DNA of 64,000 nt from positions 1-64,000 of the forward strand of contig NZ_SJTF01000007.1 in the NCBI RefSeq assembly GCF_004634245.1. Direction: 5' to 3'. The notes below the pieces were generated by a model. The model saw only the letters and a program-made list of their open reading frames with translations. It did no database searches and had not been told where the DNA came from. This document shows positions 18,818 through 28,517 of this stretch, piece after piece (the first letter of the stretch is position 1; each line of letters starts with the position of its first letter). The DNA comes from Flavobacterium foetidum (lineage in GTDB: Bacteria; Bacteroidota; Bacteroidia; Flavobacteriales; Flavobacteriaceae). Position numbers and translations under genes: made by a program.

Positions 18818-21415
18818 ATGAAAAAAATAGTTTTACTATGTACACTCGCTTTGGGTGTACATAGTTTATCTGCTCAGAAAAAAACAGTAGACGAATCGGC
18901 TTACCAGTCATGGCAAAGAATCAGCAGCAAATCTATTTCTTATAATGGAAAATGGATGTCTTACAGCACTGTTTTTCAAGATGAAGAAAAAGAAAATAAA
19001 AAACAGATCATTATTCAGGAAGCTCCAAAAGGAAAACGTTTGGTTTTGGAGAATATCAGTGATTTAAAGTTCATCGGGAAAAAAGACTGGATTCAGTACA
19101 GTAAAAATGACAGCACAATAGTGCAGAATTTAAAAACGGGAGTTAAAAAACTTTGGAAAAGCAAGCATTACACCAATGTACTTGAAGGAACGGATTTCTT
19201 GTATTACACACGTCCTGAAACTCCAAAAGGTGCAATCTTTTTACAGCGTTTAGTTTGTTATAATTTAGAAAGCAATGACAGTACTTTTGTAAGCAATATC
19301 AAATCGTCTCGTTTTTTAAAGAACAAATCGATTGTGTATGTTCAGATTGAAAAAGATCAAATTTTCCTAAAACACGGAACAATTGGCGGTAAACAAGAAA
19401 CGATTTACAGTGGAAGAGCATCAGATTTTGGAGATTTTCAGTTAAATGATAAAGAAAACGGCGGTACTTTTACTTTAAAAGGTGCAAACAGCGCTGATTT
19501 CAACATGGTTTATTACTTTAATCTGAACACTAATTCGGCTAAAGTTTTATTTAATTATGATGATATTGCTTTAAACGATCCTAATTTCTCGATTTCAAAA
19601 GTGGCATACGCCTTAAATGAAAATAGCACTCTTATTTCATTGGTAGTAAACTCAAAAAAACGTCCTGAAAATACGCAGATTCCAAAATCGAATGTTGAAA
19701 TCTGGAAATACAACCAAGGAACGATGGAACGCCGACAGGAATTATTGAGAAGTTCCAAAACGCTTCCAAGCGAACCAAAATTTCTTTATGACATCCAAAA
19801 CAAAAAAGTGATTAAAGTAGCCGCTACCGGCGAATATGATCAAGTGATTATTCCTGAATCTGGAAATGCTAAAGGTGTTTTTGCCGTTGACAAAAAGCCT
19901 TATGTCGTGGAAGTAGACTGGACTTTTAACGAACGCAGCGATATTTACTGGATTGATCTTGCTACAGGAAAAGCTACAAAAGTATTATCAGGCGTCTTTG
20001 GAGGTGTAAACTGTAATCCACAAGGAAGCTTTGCCGTCTTTTATGATGAAAGTCAAAAAAAATGGTTTGTGTTTGATTCTTCTTCTCTGAAATTTAAAAA
20101 CATTAGTGACCAGATTCCTTATCCAGTTTCTAACCCTAATGTAGATATGGCAAATCTTAACACGCAATACGGAATTGCAGGCTGGCTCAATAATGGAAAT
20201 ACTGTTGTTTTGTATGATCAGTTTGATTTGTGGGCTATAGATTTAACCAATCAAAAACCTGCATATACTATAACTCAGGGATATGGAAGAAAAAACAATG
20301 TAGAATTACGTTACGGCGAAACTGGCTTCATTGGGAACTTAGACACAAAAAAAGAAATCACTTTAACTGGTTTTGATTTTGAACATAAATCTAAAGGGAT
20401 TTACAAGTTGGTAAATAATAATTCGGTAACTAAGGTTTTCGCTAACCCAAATTACAATGTGCGAATTGAAGCGCTTTCAGGAGACAATTCGTCTGTTTTA
20501 TTTATAAAAGAAAGCTATACCACTTTTCCGGATTTATGGTGGGGAACTTCTAGTTTTGGTTCTCAATCAAAAATGACAGACATTAATCCACAGCAAAAAG
20601 ACTATGCCTGGGGAACTTCAAAAGTTTTAACTTGGAAAAGTTTCAGCGGAAAAGAAAATCAAGGAAATCTATATCTTCCGGACAACTATGACAGTAAAAA
20701 AACATATCCAGTAATTGTTCATTTCTACGAAAAACATACAGAGGATTTTAATGCTTATCAACAGCCTGAAGTAAGCACAGCCAATATTGATATTCCAACA
20801 TTTGTAAGCAGAGGTTATATTGTATTTCAACCCGATGTGCATTACGTTTATGGAGAAGTTGGAAACAGTACTTACAACGATGTTATTAGCGGTGTTGAAT
20901 ATTTAATCTCACAAGGAATTACAGAAAAAGGCAAAATAGGAATTCAAGGACATAGTTTTGGAGGTTACGAAACTTCTTTCTTAACGACTAAAACGGATAT
21001 TTTCACTTGTGCTATTGTCGCTTCTGGAGTGAGCAACTTTACAGCCAATTATCCAATTATGAGATCAAATGGTATTTCTACGATGTTCAAATATGAAGCA
21101 GATCAATTGCGTATGGGAAGTGCTATGCATGAAAACCTTGACGGATACATCAAAAATTCGCCTCTTTTTGGAGCGAAAAATGTTAAAACACCAATACTTA
21201 TCTTCCACAATGATAATGATCGCGCAGTTCCTTATCAAGAAGGACAATCCTTATTCTTTGCACTTCGTCGTTTAGGAAAACCTGCTTACTTGGTGAACTA
21301 CAAAAAAGAAGGACATAGCTTAGACGATGCCAGCAATAGAAAAGACTGGACACTCAAAATGCAGCAGTATTTTGATTACTACTTAAAAGGTGCGGCAAAA
21401 CCAGAATGGATGTAA
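18818..21415 (+). CDS. S9 family (prolyl oligopeptidase/DPP-type) peptidase
   Basis: This 865-aa protein has a signal peptide (MKKIVLLCTLALGVHSLSAQ), a beta-propeller-like N-terminal part (about 25-600) and a C-terminal alpha/beta-hydrolase domain. The triad is visible as GHSFGG (Ser713), NDNDRAVP (Asp801) and EGHSLDD (His833). S9 enzymes release dipeptides or cleave short peptides, here in the periplasm. The frame is open from 18794, but the ATG at 18818 gives the signal peptide. It follows the TlpA gene by 24 bp and is followed, after a repeat, by an M16 peptidase, reinforcing a peptide-utilisation reading. Confidence 0.9.
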   Translation: MKKIVLLCTLALGVHSLSAQKKTVDESAYQSWQRISSKSISYNGKWMSYSTVFQDEEKENKKQIIIQEAPKGKRLVLENISDLKFIGKKDWIQYSKNDSTIVQNLKTGVKKLWKSKHYTNVLEGTDFLYYTRPETPKGAIFLQRLVCYNLESNDSTFVSNIKSSRFLKNKSIVYVQIEKDQIFLKHGTIGGKQETIYSGRASDFGDFQLNDKENGGTFTLKGANSADFNMVYYFNLNTNSAKVLFNYDDIALNDPNFSISKVAYALNENSTLISLVVNSKKRPENTQIPKSNVEIWKYNQGTMERRQELLRSSKTLPSEPKFLYDIQNKKVIKVAATGEYDQVIIPESGNAKGVFAVDKKPYVVEVDWTFNERSDIYWIDLATGKATKVLSGVFGGVNCNPQGSFAVFYDESQKKWFVFDSSSLKFKNISDQIPYPVSNPNVDMANLNTQYGIAGWLNNGNTVVLYDQFDLWAIDLTNQKPAYTITQGYGRKNNVELRYGETGFIGNLDTKKEITLTGFDFEHKSKGIYKLVNNNSVTKVFANPNYNVRIEALSGDNSSVLFIKESYTTFPDLWWGTSSFGSQSKMTDINPQQKDYAWGTSKVLTWKSFSGKENQGNLYLPDNYDSKKTYPVIVHFYEKHTEDFNAYQQPEVSTANIDIPTFVSRGYIVFQPDVHYVYGEVGNSTYNDVISGVEYLISQGITEKGKIGIQGHSFGGYETSFLTTKTDIFTCAIVASGVSNFTANYPIMRSNGISTMFKYEADQLRMGSAMHENLDGYIKNSPLFGAKNVKTPILIFHNDNDRAVPYQEGQSLFFALRRLGKPAYLVNYKKEGHSLDDASNRKDWTLKMQQYFDYYLKGAAKPEWM

Positions 21416-21445
21416 TTACAATGCCTTAAAATTAGACACTGATTT

Positions 21446-21553
21446 TACTGATTCGCTATCGCGAAGACGCGGATTAAACGGATTTTATTTAAATATTTTA
21501 TCTGTGTAAATCCGCGTTTTCGCAGGGCGAATCTGTTTAATCCGCGTTCCATA
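21446..21553. repeat. Palindromic intergenic repeat in the peptidase operon
   Basis: The left arm (attcgctatcgcgaagacgc and following ggattaaacgg) and the right arm (aaatccgcgttttcgcaggg and following cgaatctgtttaatccgcg) are imperfect inverted copies around an AT-rich centre. The motif gaatctgtttaatccgcg resembles the core of the type B modular repeat (gaatctgcgtgaaa), but the shared outer ends are absent. It sits between the S9 and M16 genes. Confidence 0.6.
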
Positions 21554-21649
21554 ACAGCTGTTTTTGAAGATTTCAAATTAACAGCAGGGACTTCTTATAC
21601 CCTATTCCAACAAAAATTCAATCAAAAAAAAGAACAATACGGATCAACA

Positions 21650-24445
21650 ATGAAAGCAAAATTAATTTTAGCGCATTTGCTGTTTTTGGGTTTAACCCAA
21701 GTTTCTGCGCAGTTTAAAACTACTTTTCCACTGCCCAAAGAAGTGGCGCACGGAATGCTTCCTAATGGAATGCAATACTTTATCCTTCATAACGAATGGC
21801 CAAAAGACAGAGCCGATTTTTATTTCGTACAAAATGTCGGGGCTATTTTAGAAAATGATGATCAGGACGGATTAGCGCACTTTCTGGAACACATGGCTTT
21901 TAACGGAACAGAACATTTTAAAGGAAAAGGAATTATCAATATGCTGGAAAAACAAGGTGTTTCTTTTGGAAAAGACATCAATGCCTACACAGCTTATGAC
22001 GAAACGGTTTACAACATCAGCAATGTTCCTGCCGATAATAAAACTTTGTTGGATTCTTGCATGTACGTACTGCACGACTGGTCAGGTTCTCTGCTTTTAG
22101 CGAATAATGAAATCGACGCAGAAAGAGGTGTTATTCGTGAAGAATGGCGTACGAGAAGAAACGCAGATTACCGTGCTGGAGAAAAAATTGACAAAGTAGT
22201 TTTTCAAGGTTCTAAATATGCCAAACGAAATGTAATTGGTGATTTGAATGTCATCAGTAATTTCAAATATCAGGTTTTAAGAGATTATTACAAAAAGTGG
22301 TATCAACCGCAAAATCAGGCTGTCGTTATTGTCGGAGATATCGATGTGGCTTTAATTGAAAAAAGGGTTAAAGAGATTTTCGGTTCGATACCTACTCCAA
22401 AGAAAATCAACAAAAGAGAATACGAAAAAATTCCGGTGCAAAAAGAAAACCGTTATGTACTGGCAACCGACAAAGAATTACAGCGTTCTGGGATTTCGCT
22501 TTCGTACACACTTCCAAAGCCCTTAGTGCAAGACGAAGCCGAAATGACCAAAAGCATGCAGGAAAGTCTTGCGATGCAGTTAATGAATACTCGTTTTGGA
22601 GAATTCATCATCAACAATGAAACAGCGGGTTTATCTTTTGGAATTTCAAATAACAATCTTTCGAGATTAGACAGTAAATTTTCATTGAACATCGCACCCA
22701 AAAAAGGTAAATTCTTAGAAGCTTTTACAGAAGCCTATAAAGAATATGAAAGAGCGATTCAAAACGGATTTACACAGCAGGAATTAGACCGTTTAAAAAC
22801 CAAAATGCGAAGCAATTATGATAATCGCCTCGCCAATAAAGACAAAATCAGCAACGGATATTGGGCAGAACAATTACAAATGTATTTCTTAGAAGCCAAT
22901 CCGGTGATGACTTTAGATCAGGAATACAAATGGATGAATGAGTTTCTAAGTAAAGTGACTTTGGAACAAGTCAATAATGCTTTTAGAGCATTAGAACCAA
23001 AACAAAACTTAATCTTATCGGTTTCTGCTCCGGAAGATGCTGCGACTAAATTTCCAGAAGCAAATGACTATTGGAATGTAATTAAAACCATTTCAAACAG
23101 CAAATTGGAACCGTACAAAGAAGAAGAATTAACAGCTTCTTTAGTTAAAGAGCAATTGACAGAAAAAGCGATTGCTAAAACCAGCGATATTAAAGCTTTT
23201 GCCAATGCAAAACAATACACTTTGGCAAACGGAGCAAAAGTGATCATTTATCCAACAACCTTAAGCAAAGACCAGATTTTGTTTTCTGCTTACAGTGCAG
23301 GAGGAAATTCCTTAGCTGACTGGCAGGATCTTCCGTCAACACAAATTGCAACGGCAGTAGCGGCTTATTCTGGTTTGGGCGATTATAAGTTTACCGATTT
23401 AAAAAAGAAACTGGCTGGTCAGACGGCTAGTGTGAGTCCGTATATTGGAGGTTTATACGAAGGTTTTAACGGAAGCAGCAACAAAGAATCTTTAACGACT
23501 TTATTACAGCTGACTTATCTTTATTTCCAACATCCAAGATTTGATACGACTACTTTTGATAAAATCAAAGAGCAGTACCAAAACAAACTGAATAATGCTC
23601 ACAACAGCAACGAAAAAGCGTTAAGTGATACGATTTCGGTTTTAAACACGAATTACAGCAAACGCAATTGGTTATTGAATCAGGATTTTATCAATGCTTT
23701 TGATTTGAATAAAGCGAAGAAATTCTACACCGAGCGTTTTTCTAATGCAGGAGATTTTACCTTCTTATTCGTTGGAAACATTTCTGAGAAAGATATTGCC
23801 TTAATCAATACTTATTTAGGCAATATTCCGTCAACTCCAAAAACAGAAAAATACGTTGACCATAAAATTTTCATGAAAGACGGAAAAACAGAGAAAACGA
23901 TCTTTAGAACGATGGATACGCCAAAAACGACGGTTTATCTTCATTTAGAAAACAAAGATGTAACCTATTCTAAAAAGAACAAAATCTTAAGTTTTATGGT
24001 TTCTGAATGGCTGACTAAACGTTATTTAGAAACCATTCGTGAAGAAGAAGGCGGCAGTTACGGCGTTCAGGTTGGAGCCAATTTATCACAGTCTCCTACT
24101 CCATTATTTTCATTAGAAATCAATTTTGACTGTAATCCTGATAAAGCAGATACCTTAGTAAAAATTGTTCATGCAGAATTGACAAGAGTACAAACAGAAA
24201 ACATTCCTGCGAATATGCTGGAAGACATCAAACAATCTATTATTAAAAATCATCAAGAACAGATTAAACAAAATAGTTATTGGATGAATGTACTGACTGC
24301 TTACGTTCGCAATAATGAAGAACCTACCGATACAGAAAGTCTTAAAAATACTTTAAGTACCCTAACAGCAAAAGATTTAAAAGATTTTATAACAGATGTT
24401 TTAAAAAAATCAAACAGTGTGCAAGTACTTATGAAAGCAAAGTAA
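21650..24445 (+). CDS. M16 family zinc metallopeptidase (PqqL-like)
   Basis: This 931-aa exported protein (signal MKAKLILAHLLFLGLTQVSAQ) has two M16 halves. The N-terminal half carries the inverted zinc motif HFLEH (His77, Glu80, His81) and the downstream glutamate in ERGVIREEW (about 157-164). The C-terminal half (about 530-930) lacks the motif, as is usual, and builds the second half of the clam-shell chamber. It should degrade peptides in the periplasm. The 234-bp gap to the S9 gene is filled by a palindromic repeat, so it may have its own expression level. A terminator follows. Confidence 0.92.
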   Translation: MKAKLILAHLLFLGLTQVSAQFKTTFPLPKEVAHGMLPNGMQYFILHNEWPKDRADFYFVQNVGAILENDDQDGLAHFLEHMAFNGTEHFKGKGIINMLEKQGVSFGKDINAYTAYDETVYNISNVPADNKTLLDSCMYVLHDWSGSLLLANNEIDAERGVIREEWRTRRNADYRAGEKIDKVVFQGSKYAKRNVIGDLNVISNFKYQVLRDYYKKWYQPQNQAVVIVGDIDVALIEKRVKEIFGSIPTPKKINKREYEKIPVQKENRYVLATDKELQRSGISLSYTLPKPLVQDEAEMTKSMQESLAMQLMNTRFGEFIINNETAGLSFGISNNNLSRLDSKFSLNIAPKKGKFLEAFTEAYKEYERAIQNGFTQQELDRLKTKMRSNYDNRLANKDKISNGYWAEQLQMYFLEANPVMTLDQEYKWMNEFLSKVTLEQVNNAFRALEPKQNLILSVSAPEDAATKFPEANDYWNVIKTISNSKLEPYKEEELTASLVKEQLTEKAIAKTSDIKAFANAKQYTLANGAKVIIYPTTLSKDQILFSAYSAGGNSLADWQDLPSTQIATAVAAYSGLGDYKFTDLKKKLAGQTASVSPYIGGLYEGFNGSSNKESLTTLLQLTYLYFQHPRFDTTTFDKIKEQYQNKLNNAHNSNEKALSDTISVLNTNYSKRNWLLNQDFINAFDLNKAKKFYTERFSNAGDFTFLFVGNISEKDIALINTYLGNIPSTPKTEKYVDHKIFMKDGKTEKTIFRTMDTPKTTVYLHLENKDVTYSKKNKILSFMVSEWLTKRYLETIREEEGGSYGVQVGANLSQSPTPLFSLEINFDCNPDKADTLVKIVHAELTRVQTENIPANMLEDIKQSIIKNHQEQIKQNSYWMNVLTAYVRNNEEPTDTESLKNTLSTLTAKDLKDFITDVLKKSNSVQVLMKAK

Positions 24446-24524
24446 GAATCTCTTATAGGCCAATTCCTGATTCTGGCTTATAATATTCTTATCGATTTTT
24501 TTATTTTTATTTTAATTAGTTTTT

Positions 24525-24560
24525 AAGGGCTGTCTTTTGAGGCAGCCTTTATTATTTCAA
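24525..24560 (+). terminator. Terminator of the sigma-SusCD-peptidase block
   Basis: The stem aagggctgtc/ggcagccttt (24525-24534 and 24541-24550, all pairs allowing G-U) closes the loop ttttga and is followed by attattt. It is 80 bp after the M16 stop and ends this gene block. Confidence 0.75.
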
Positions 24561-25304
24561 AATTAAGCATAACTACGTGCTGTCATTTGAATATGATACA
24601 AACGAATAATCATGTTATTATTAGTCAAAAGCTAAAGCCTAAAAAAGTCAAAGAATTACCTGCGGAAATACAAAACTGTAAATTATTATCCTGCACTATT
24701 TTTAAAAATTTTGATTACAAAGGAAAACATTTACAAAAAAACCGTTATAAAAAATGCAACACTCTAGAGATCTACATCAGTTTCTACAACGATATTTTGA
24801 GTTGAATGCTAGAAAAAGCAGTCTTTCAGCGTAAATTAATGGTAAATTTTCATCTCAAATCAATAAAAAGATTCTATTCATTTAACATAGGAATTCACAA
24901 AAACAAGACTGTGTAAAAATAATAGCTATACTATTTTTTATTTCACTAAAAAACAACATAACAATCTAAATATAAAAACATTACATCTAAACATAAAAAA
25001 TACACATTCACAAAACAACACCTTAAAACAAAAGGCTTTTCAGGTTTTGCCTATATTTTGGAGATATTAACTCTAGTTTAATTTTGCTTGAACAAATGTT
25101 AAATACGGGTAAAAAGCCCGTGAAATCTAAACATTTTATATATATTTGTAAAATGACACTTGGTAAAATTCAGGTTTCAATTTTTCGGTTGCTGATAGTG
25201 CATCGACATCGAACAATTTCCAAAAATTAAAAGAATCCTTTTCAATGAAAAAGTTTCTTTCTAAGTTGTCAAAAAAACGTATAATACCAAAAGCCCCCAA
25301 GACT
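24561..25304. other. Long AT-rich intergenic region before the beta-helix gene
   Basis: No convincing gene; a 72-codon frame at 24587-24805 has no protein-like features. Near the right end there is a short hairpin acggg/cccgt at 25105-25121 and a perfect -7 box TATATTTG at 25141-25148. The transcript would carry a 5' leader of about 150 bases. Confidence 0.5.
25141..25148 (+). promoter_or_regulatory. -7 box TATATTTG upstream of the beta-helix gene
   Basis: Exact match to the Bacteroidota -7 consensus TAnnTTTG. No TTTG is seen at the -33 position. The start codon is about 157 bp downstream. Confidence 0.4.
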
Positions 25305-26594
25305 ATGAAAAAAATTACTTTAATGATTTGTCTGCTGCTGGCAGCAGGCTTAAATGCACAGCAGGAAAAAGGAATTATCGGATATACGAACTGGCTGGAC
25401 AATTGGACGGAATTCAAGCCTCACAAAAGTGAGACAAAAGATGCCAATCAGATTTTAGCCGGGAATATTACTGAGAACACAAAACTGCTGAAAAGAAATG
25501 TTTACATTCTTCAGGGAAATGTATATGTAACCAATAATGCCGTTCTGACTATTGAACCAGGTACTGTAATTATTGGAGATGCAGAGACAAAAGGAACATT
25601 AGTAATTACAAAGGGAGCTCAGATTATGGCTGAAGGCCAAGAAACTGACCCAATTATCTTTACCTCAAATAAAAGCATGAAAAAAGCTGGAGACTGGGGA
25701 GGTGTAGTTGTTCTTGGTGATGCGCCAATCAATAAATTTGGTAATTTAGGGTCTTACAATATGGATCTTGATCCGGCTCTTACCATATATGGTGGAAATA
25801 ACACCGCTGCAAACTCAGGAGTTTTAAAATTCGTGAGAATCGAATTTGCAGGTAAAAAAGTTAAAGGATTAGATTATTCTTTCAACGGATTGACTATAGC
25901 CGGTGTAGGAAACAAAACAGTCATAGAAAACATCATGGTAAGCTATTCTGGAGGTAATTCGTTTGGCTTTTATGGCGGAGACGTAAATGCTTCTCAGTTA
26001 GTTTCATACAAATCTATAAACGATGATTTTAAATTCACCCAAGGTATTCAATGTCGTTTGTATAACTCTTTAGCTGTAAGATCTTCTTACTTATCAGGAA
26101 GCAAAGACGGCTCTAGATGTTTAGACATAAAAGCTTACGAAAAGAAAAACGAAACTGACTTTACCAAAAAATCTACTTTGGTGGCTGCGGCAAACATTAC
26201 AATGTTAAACGACAGCGAAAACATAAAAGCCGATATTCAGGCTGGATTGATTAAAGAAGCAGTTTATGTGGGTGAAAATACTTCATTAGAAATGAAAAGA
26301 AGCGTTGTTTCAGGCTTTAACCCTGCAGTGATTATAGATAATAAAACTGAAATTAATGGCGCTAACCTAAAGAAGATCAAATTTGAAGAAATGTTCTTCA
26401 ATCAGTGCAGCGGTAACATATTTACAGAAAACAGAAGCGATAACGCAGATTTAGAAAACTGGTACGGAAACAGCATTTTCTCTAATGTGTATTCACATAC
26501 AGATAACAAAGAAACTTTTGTAGATATCTACAACGCAAGAAGACCAGATTTTAGACTTCAGTTAGGAAAAATTACTGCTTCTAGCGGAAAATAA
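25305..26594 (+). CDS. Secreted parallel beta-helix protein, unknown function
   Basis: The ATG at 25305 gives a 429-aa protein with a signal peptide (MKKITLMICLLLAAGLNAQ); the upstream 25245 start would put 20 extra charged residues in front. The mature part has repeated short strands rich in Gly, Asn, Ile and Val (VYVTNNAVLTIEPGTVIIGD, ITKGAQIMAEGQETDPIIFT, KAGDWGGVVVLGDAPIN), typical of a right-handed beta-helix. This pattern is common in Bacteroidota surface proteins; some beta-helix proteins are polysaccharide lyases, but no catalytic set is evident. It precedes a sugar symporter and a SusCD pair and has its own terminator. Confidence 0.75.
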   Translation: MKKITLMICLLLAAGLNAQQEKGIIGYTNWLDNWTEFKPHKSETKDANQILAGNITENTKLLKRNVYILQGNVYVTNNAVLTIEPGTVIIGDAETKGTLVITKGAQIMAEGQETDPIIFTSNKSMKKAGDWGGVVVLGDAPINKFGNLGSYNMDLDPALTIYGGNNTAANSGVLKFVRIEFAGKKVKGLDYSFNGLTIAGVGNKTVIENIMVSYSGGNSFGFYGGDVNASQLVSYKSINDDFKFTQGIQCRLYNSLAVRSSYLSGSKDGSRCLDIKAYEKKNETDFTKKSTLVAAANITMLNDSENIKADIQAGLIKEAVYVGENTSLEMKRSVVSGFNPAVIIDNKTEINGANLKKIKFEEMFFNQCSGNIFTENRSDNADLENWYGNSIFSNVYSHTDNKETFVDIYNARRPDFRLQLGKITASSGK

Positions 26595-26612
26595 GAATTT
26601 CTCATACAAAAC

Positions 26613-26654
26613 AAAAAAAAAGGAAACAGAATTAAACTGTTTCCTTTTTTTTTG
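26613..26654. terminator. Bidirectional-type terminator after the beta-helix gene
   Basis: The stem ggaaacag/ctgtttcc is preceded by a run of A and followed by a run of nine or more T residues, so it can stop transcription in either direction; the plus-strand gene ends 19 bp earlier. Confidence 0.85.
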
Positions 26655-26933
26655 TTTTAAGATTATTCTTCTTAGTTCCAAAACGTTATTGTTTTTTTTC
26701 CTTATAATGCATTAAATGAACATCTATAAGATGACAGCAAAAGGGTTTATAATCAAAAGTTTCTTTCGAATTAAATTATGCTTCAAAAATGGCATAATAG
26801 GCTTCATAAATGACATACATATTGCTTGTTTCAATTTATTTTTACTGCAAAGATTCTATTTTAAAAATGAAAAAAAGTATACGCTTTTTTTCTCCAATTA
26901 TAGAATATAATCCAATAAAAGCAATTGATACAT
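26655..26933. other. Intergenic region before the symporter gene
   Basis: AT-rich sequence with overlapping small open frames (26716-26910 and 26810-26992) that show no protein-like composition. No clear promoter consensus was found. Confidence 0.4.
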
Positions 26934-28490
26934 ATGAGTACCACATCTCAAAAACTTTCTGTGCTGGAAAAATTGGGTTACGGCCTAGGTGACTTTGCAG
27001 CAAATTTAATTTTCCAGACACTACTAACATTTTTAGCTTTCTTTTATACAGATGTTTATAAAATTCCAGCTGGCACGGCTGGTATAATTATTTTTACTGG
27101 CGGATTTATTGGTGCTTTTTTCAATATTTTTATGGGAATTATTGCCGACAGAACACAAACCAAATGGGGAAAATTCAGGCCGTGGATTTTATGGACTTCT
27201 TTACCGTTTGGAATCGCATCTGTTCTTTCGTTTATGACACCTGATTTCGGAATTAATGGCAAAATAACCTACACGCTTCTTACCTACCTCTTTTTAATGC
27301 TGGTATATGCCGCGAATAACTTGCCATACGCTGCGCTCAGCGGTGTTTTGACTGGAGATAGGAAAGAGAGAAACAGTCTTTCCTCCTATCGCTTTGTTGG
27401 CGTTATGATTGCGCAGTTTATCATACAGTCGCTGTTGCTTCCTTTTGTCTTGATTTTAGGAAATGGAGACAAAGCGGTCGGCTTTAAAAATACCATGATA
27501 CTATTTGCTTTGATAGGCGTTGTATGTTTGCTTATTACCTTTTTTACGACGAGAGAAAGAATCATTCCGTCTAAAAGTCAAAAAACTTCGATCAAGAAAG
27601 ATTTCAGTGATTTATGCAAAAACGGTCCTTGGTTTGTAATGTTGCTTGTAACGATTTTGGTCTTTGTAACCTTATCCTTAAAAGGCGGTATGTATGTCTT
27701 TTATTTCAAGTATTATTTAGATACTGCTGCACAGCAAAATTTCTTAAATGCGATTGGCTTTACTGCATTCATTAACGAAATCAATTCGGTATTACTCTCT
27801 ATGGGATTTGCAGATTTCCTATGGCCCAAAGACGTTACCGCTTCTGCATTTAGTCTTTTTAACGCTGGCGGAATTATTTTTATGATTATCGGAATCATGT
27901 TTTCAAAATTTTTTGCTGATGCTTTTGGCAAAAGAAACATTTATATTCTTTTTATATTACTTTCGGCCGGTACATTGTTGGCTTTCAATTTTTATGACAA
28001 AACAGCCGTTGCTGCAGTTTTTGCTACACAGCTTTTGCACGGTCTTTTTTACGGCATAACCATTCCGTTGTTATGGGCAATGATTGCAGATGTTGCTGAT
28101 TATAGTGAATGGAAAAACAACAGAAGAGCAACAGCCACTATTTTTTCGGCAATGCTTTTCGGATTAAAAACGGGAATCAGTATTGGGGGCGCACTAGGCG
28201 CTGCATTTTTATCTAAGTACGGATATGCCGCCGAGGAGCAAATACAGGTTCCATCGGCACTAGAAGGAATAAAACTTTCAATCAGTATTTATCCTGGTTT
28301 TATATTCATTATTAGCGCTGTTCTTTTATTCTTTTATGCAATAGACAAAAAAATGGAAATCCAAATAGAAACCGATCTACAGAAAAGAAGAAATGTAGAA
28401 GCTACAATACCTCAACACGAAATGGCTCCAAACAGCAAAAAAAATAAACAGCGCATTAAAAATACGCTGTTTATCAGAAAAACTAACTAA
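26934..28490 (+). CDS. GPH-family sugar:cation symporter (MFS superfamily)
   Basis: This 518-aa inner-membrane protein has about 12 hydrophobic helices. The N-terminal pattern EKLGYGLGDFAANLIFQTLLTFLAFFYTDVY followed by ADRTQTKWGKFRPWILW is the signature of the glycoside-pentoside-hexuronide (MelB-like) family, where the first-loop Asp and RPW region matter for cation and sugar binding. It should import a mono- or oligosaccharide from the periplasm. The ATG at 26934 is preferred over the TTG at 26925. It converges on the SusD gene with 27 bp between stops, and its last codons overlap a terminator of the opposite operon. Confidence 0.9.
   Translation: MSTTSQKLSVLEKLGYGLGDFAANLIFQTLLTFLAFFYTDVYKIPAGTAGIIIFTGGFIGAFFNIFMGIIADRTQTKWGKFRPWILWTSLPFGIASVLSFMTPDFGINGKITYTLLTYLFLMLVYAANNLPYAALSGVLTGDRKERNSLSSYRFVGVMIAQFIIQSLLLPFVLILGNGDKAVGFKNTMILFALIGVVCLLITFFTTRERIIPSKSQKTSIKKDFSDLCKNGPWFVMLLVTILVFVTLSLKGGMYVFYFKYYLDTAAQQNFLNAIGFTAFINEINSVLLSMGFADFLWPKDVTASAFSLFNAGGIIFMIIGIMFSKFFADAFGKRNIYILFILLSAGTLLAFNFYDKTAVAAVFATQLLHGLFYGITIPLLWAMIADVADYSEWKNNRRATATIFSAMLFGLKTGISIGGALGAAFLSKYGYAAEEQIQVPSALEGIKLSISIYPGFIFIISAVLLFFYAIDKKMEIQIETDLQKRRNVEATIPQHEMAPNSKKNKQRIKNTLFIRKTN
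28437..28472 (-). terminator. SusCD terminator embedded in the symporter 3' end
   Basis: The stem aaacagcg/cgctgttt (28446-28453 and 28465-28472) is followed on the minus strand by eight T residues (complement of 28437-28444). It is located 46 bp past the SusD stop, inside the coding region of the convergent symporter. Confidence 0.7.
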
Positions 28491-28517
28491 CTCAACTCAA
28501 CTAATCAATTCTATTAT

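Noticed and set aside
24587..24805. Open frame of 72 codons after the M16 peptidase
   Set aside because: Low-complexity, Lys/Asn-rich, no recognisable features and no ribosome-binding site.
26716..26992. Overlapping small frames before the symporter
   Set aside because: Two frames overlap each other and the symporter start; composition is that of AT-rich spacer.
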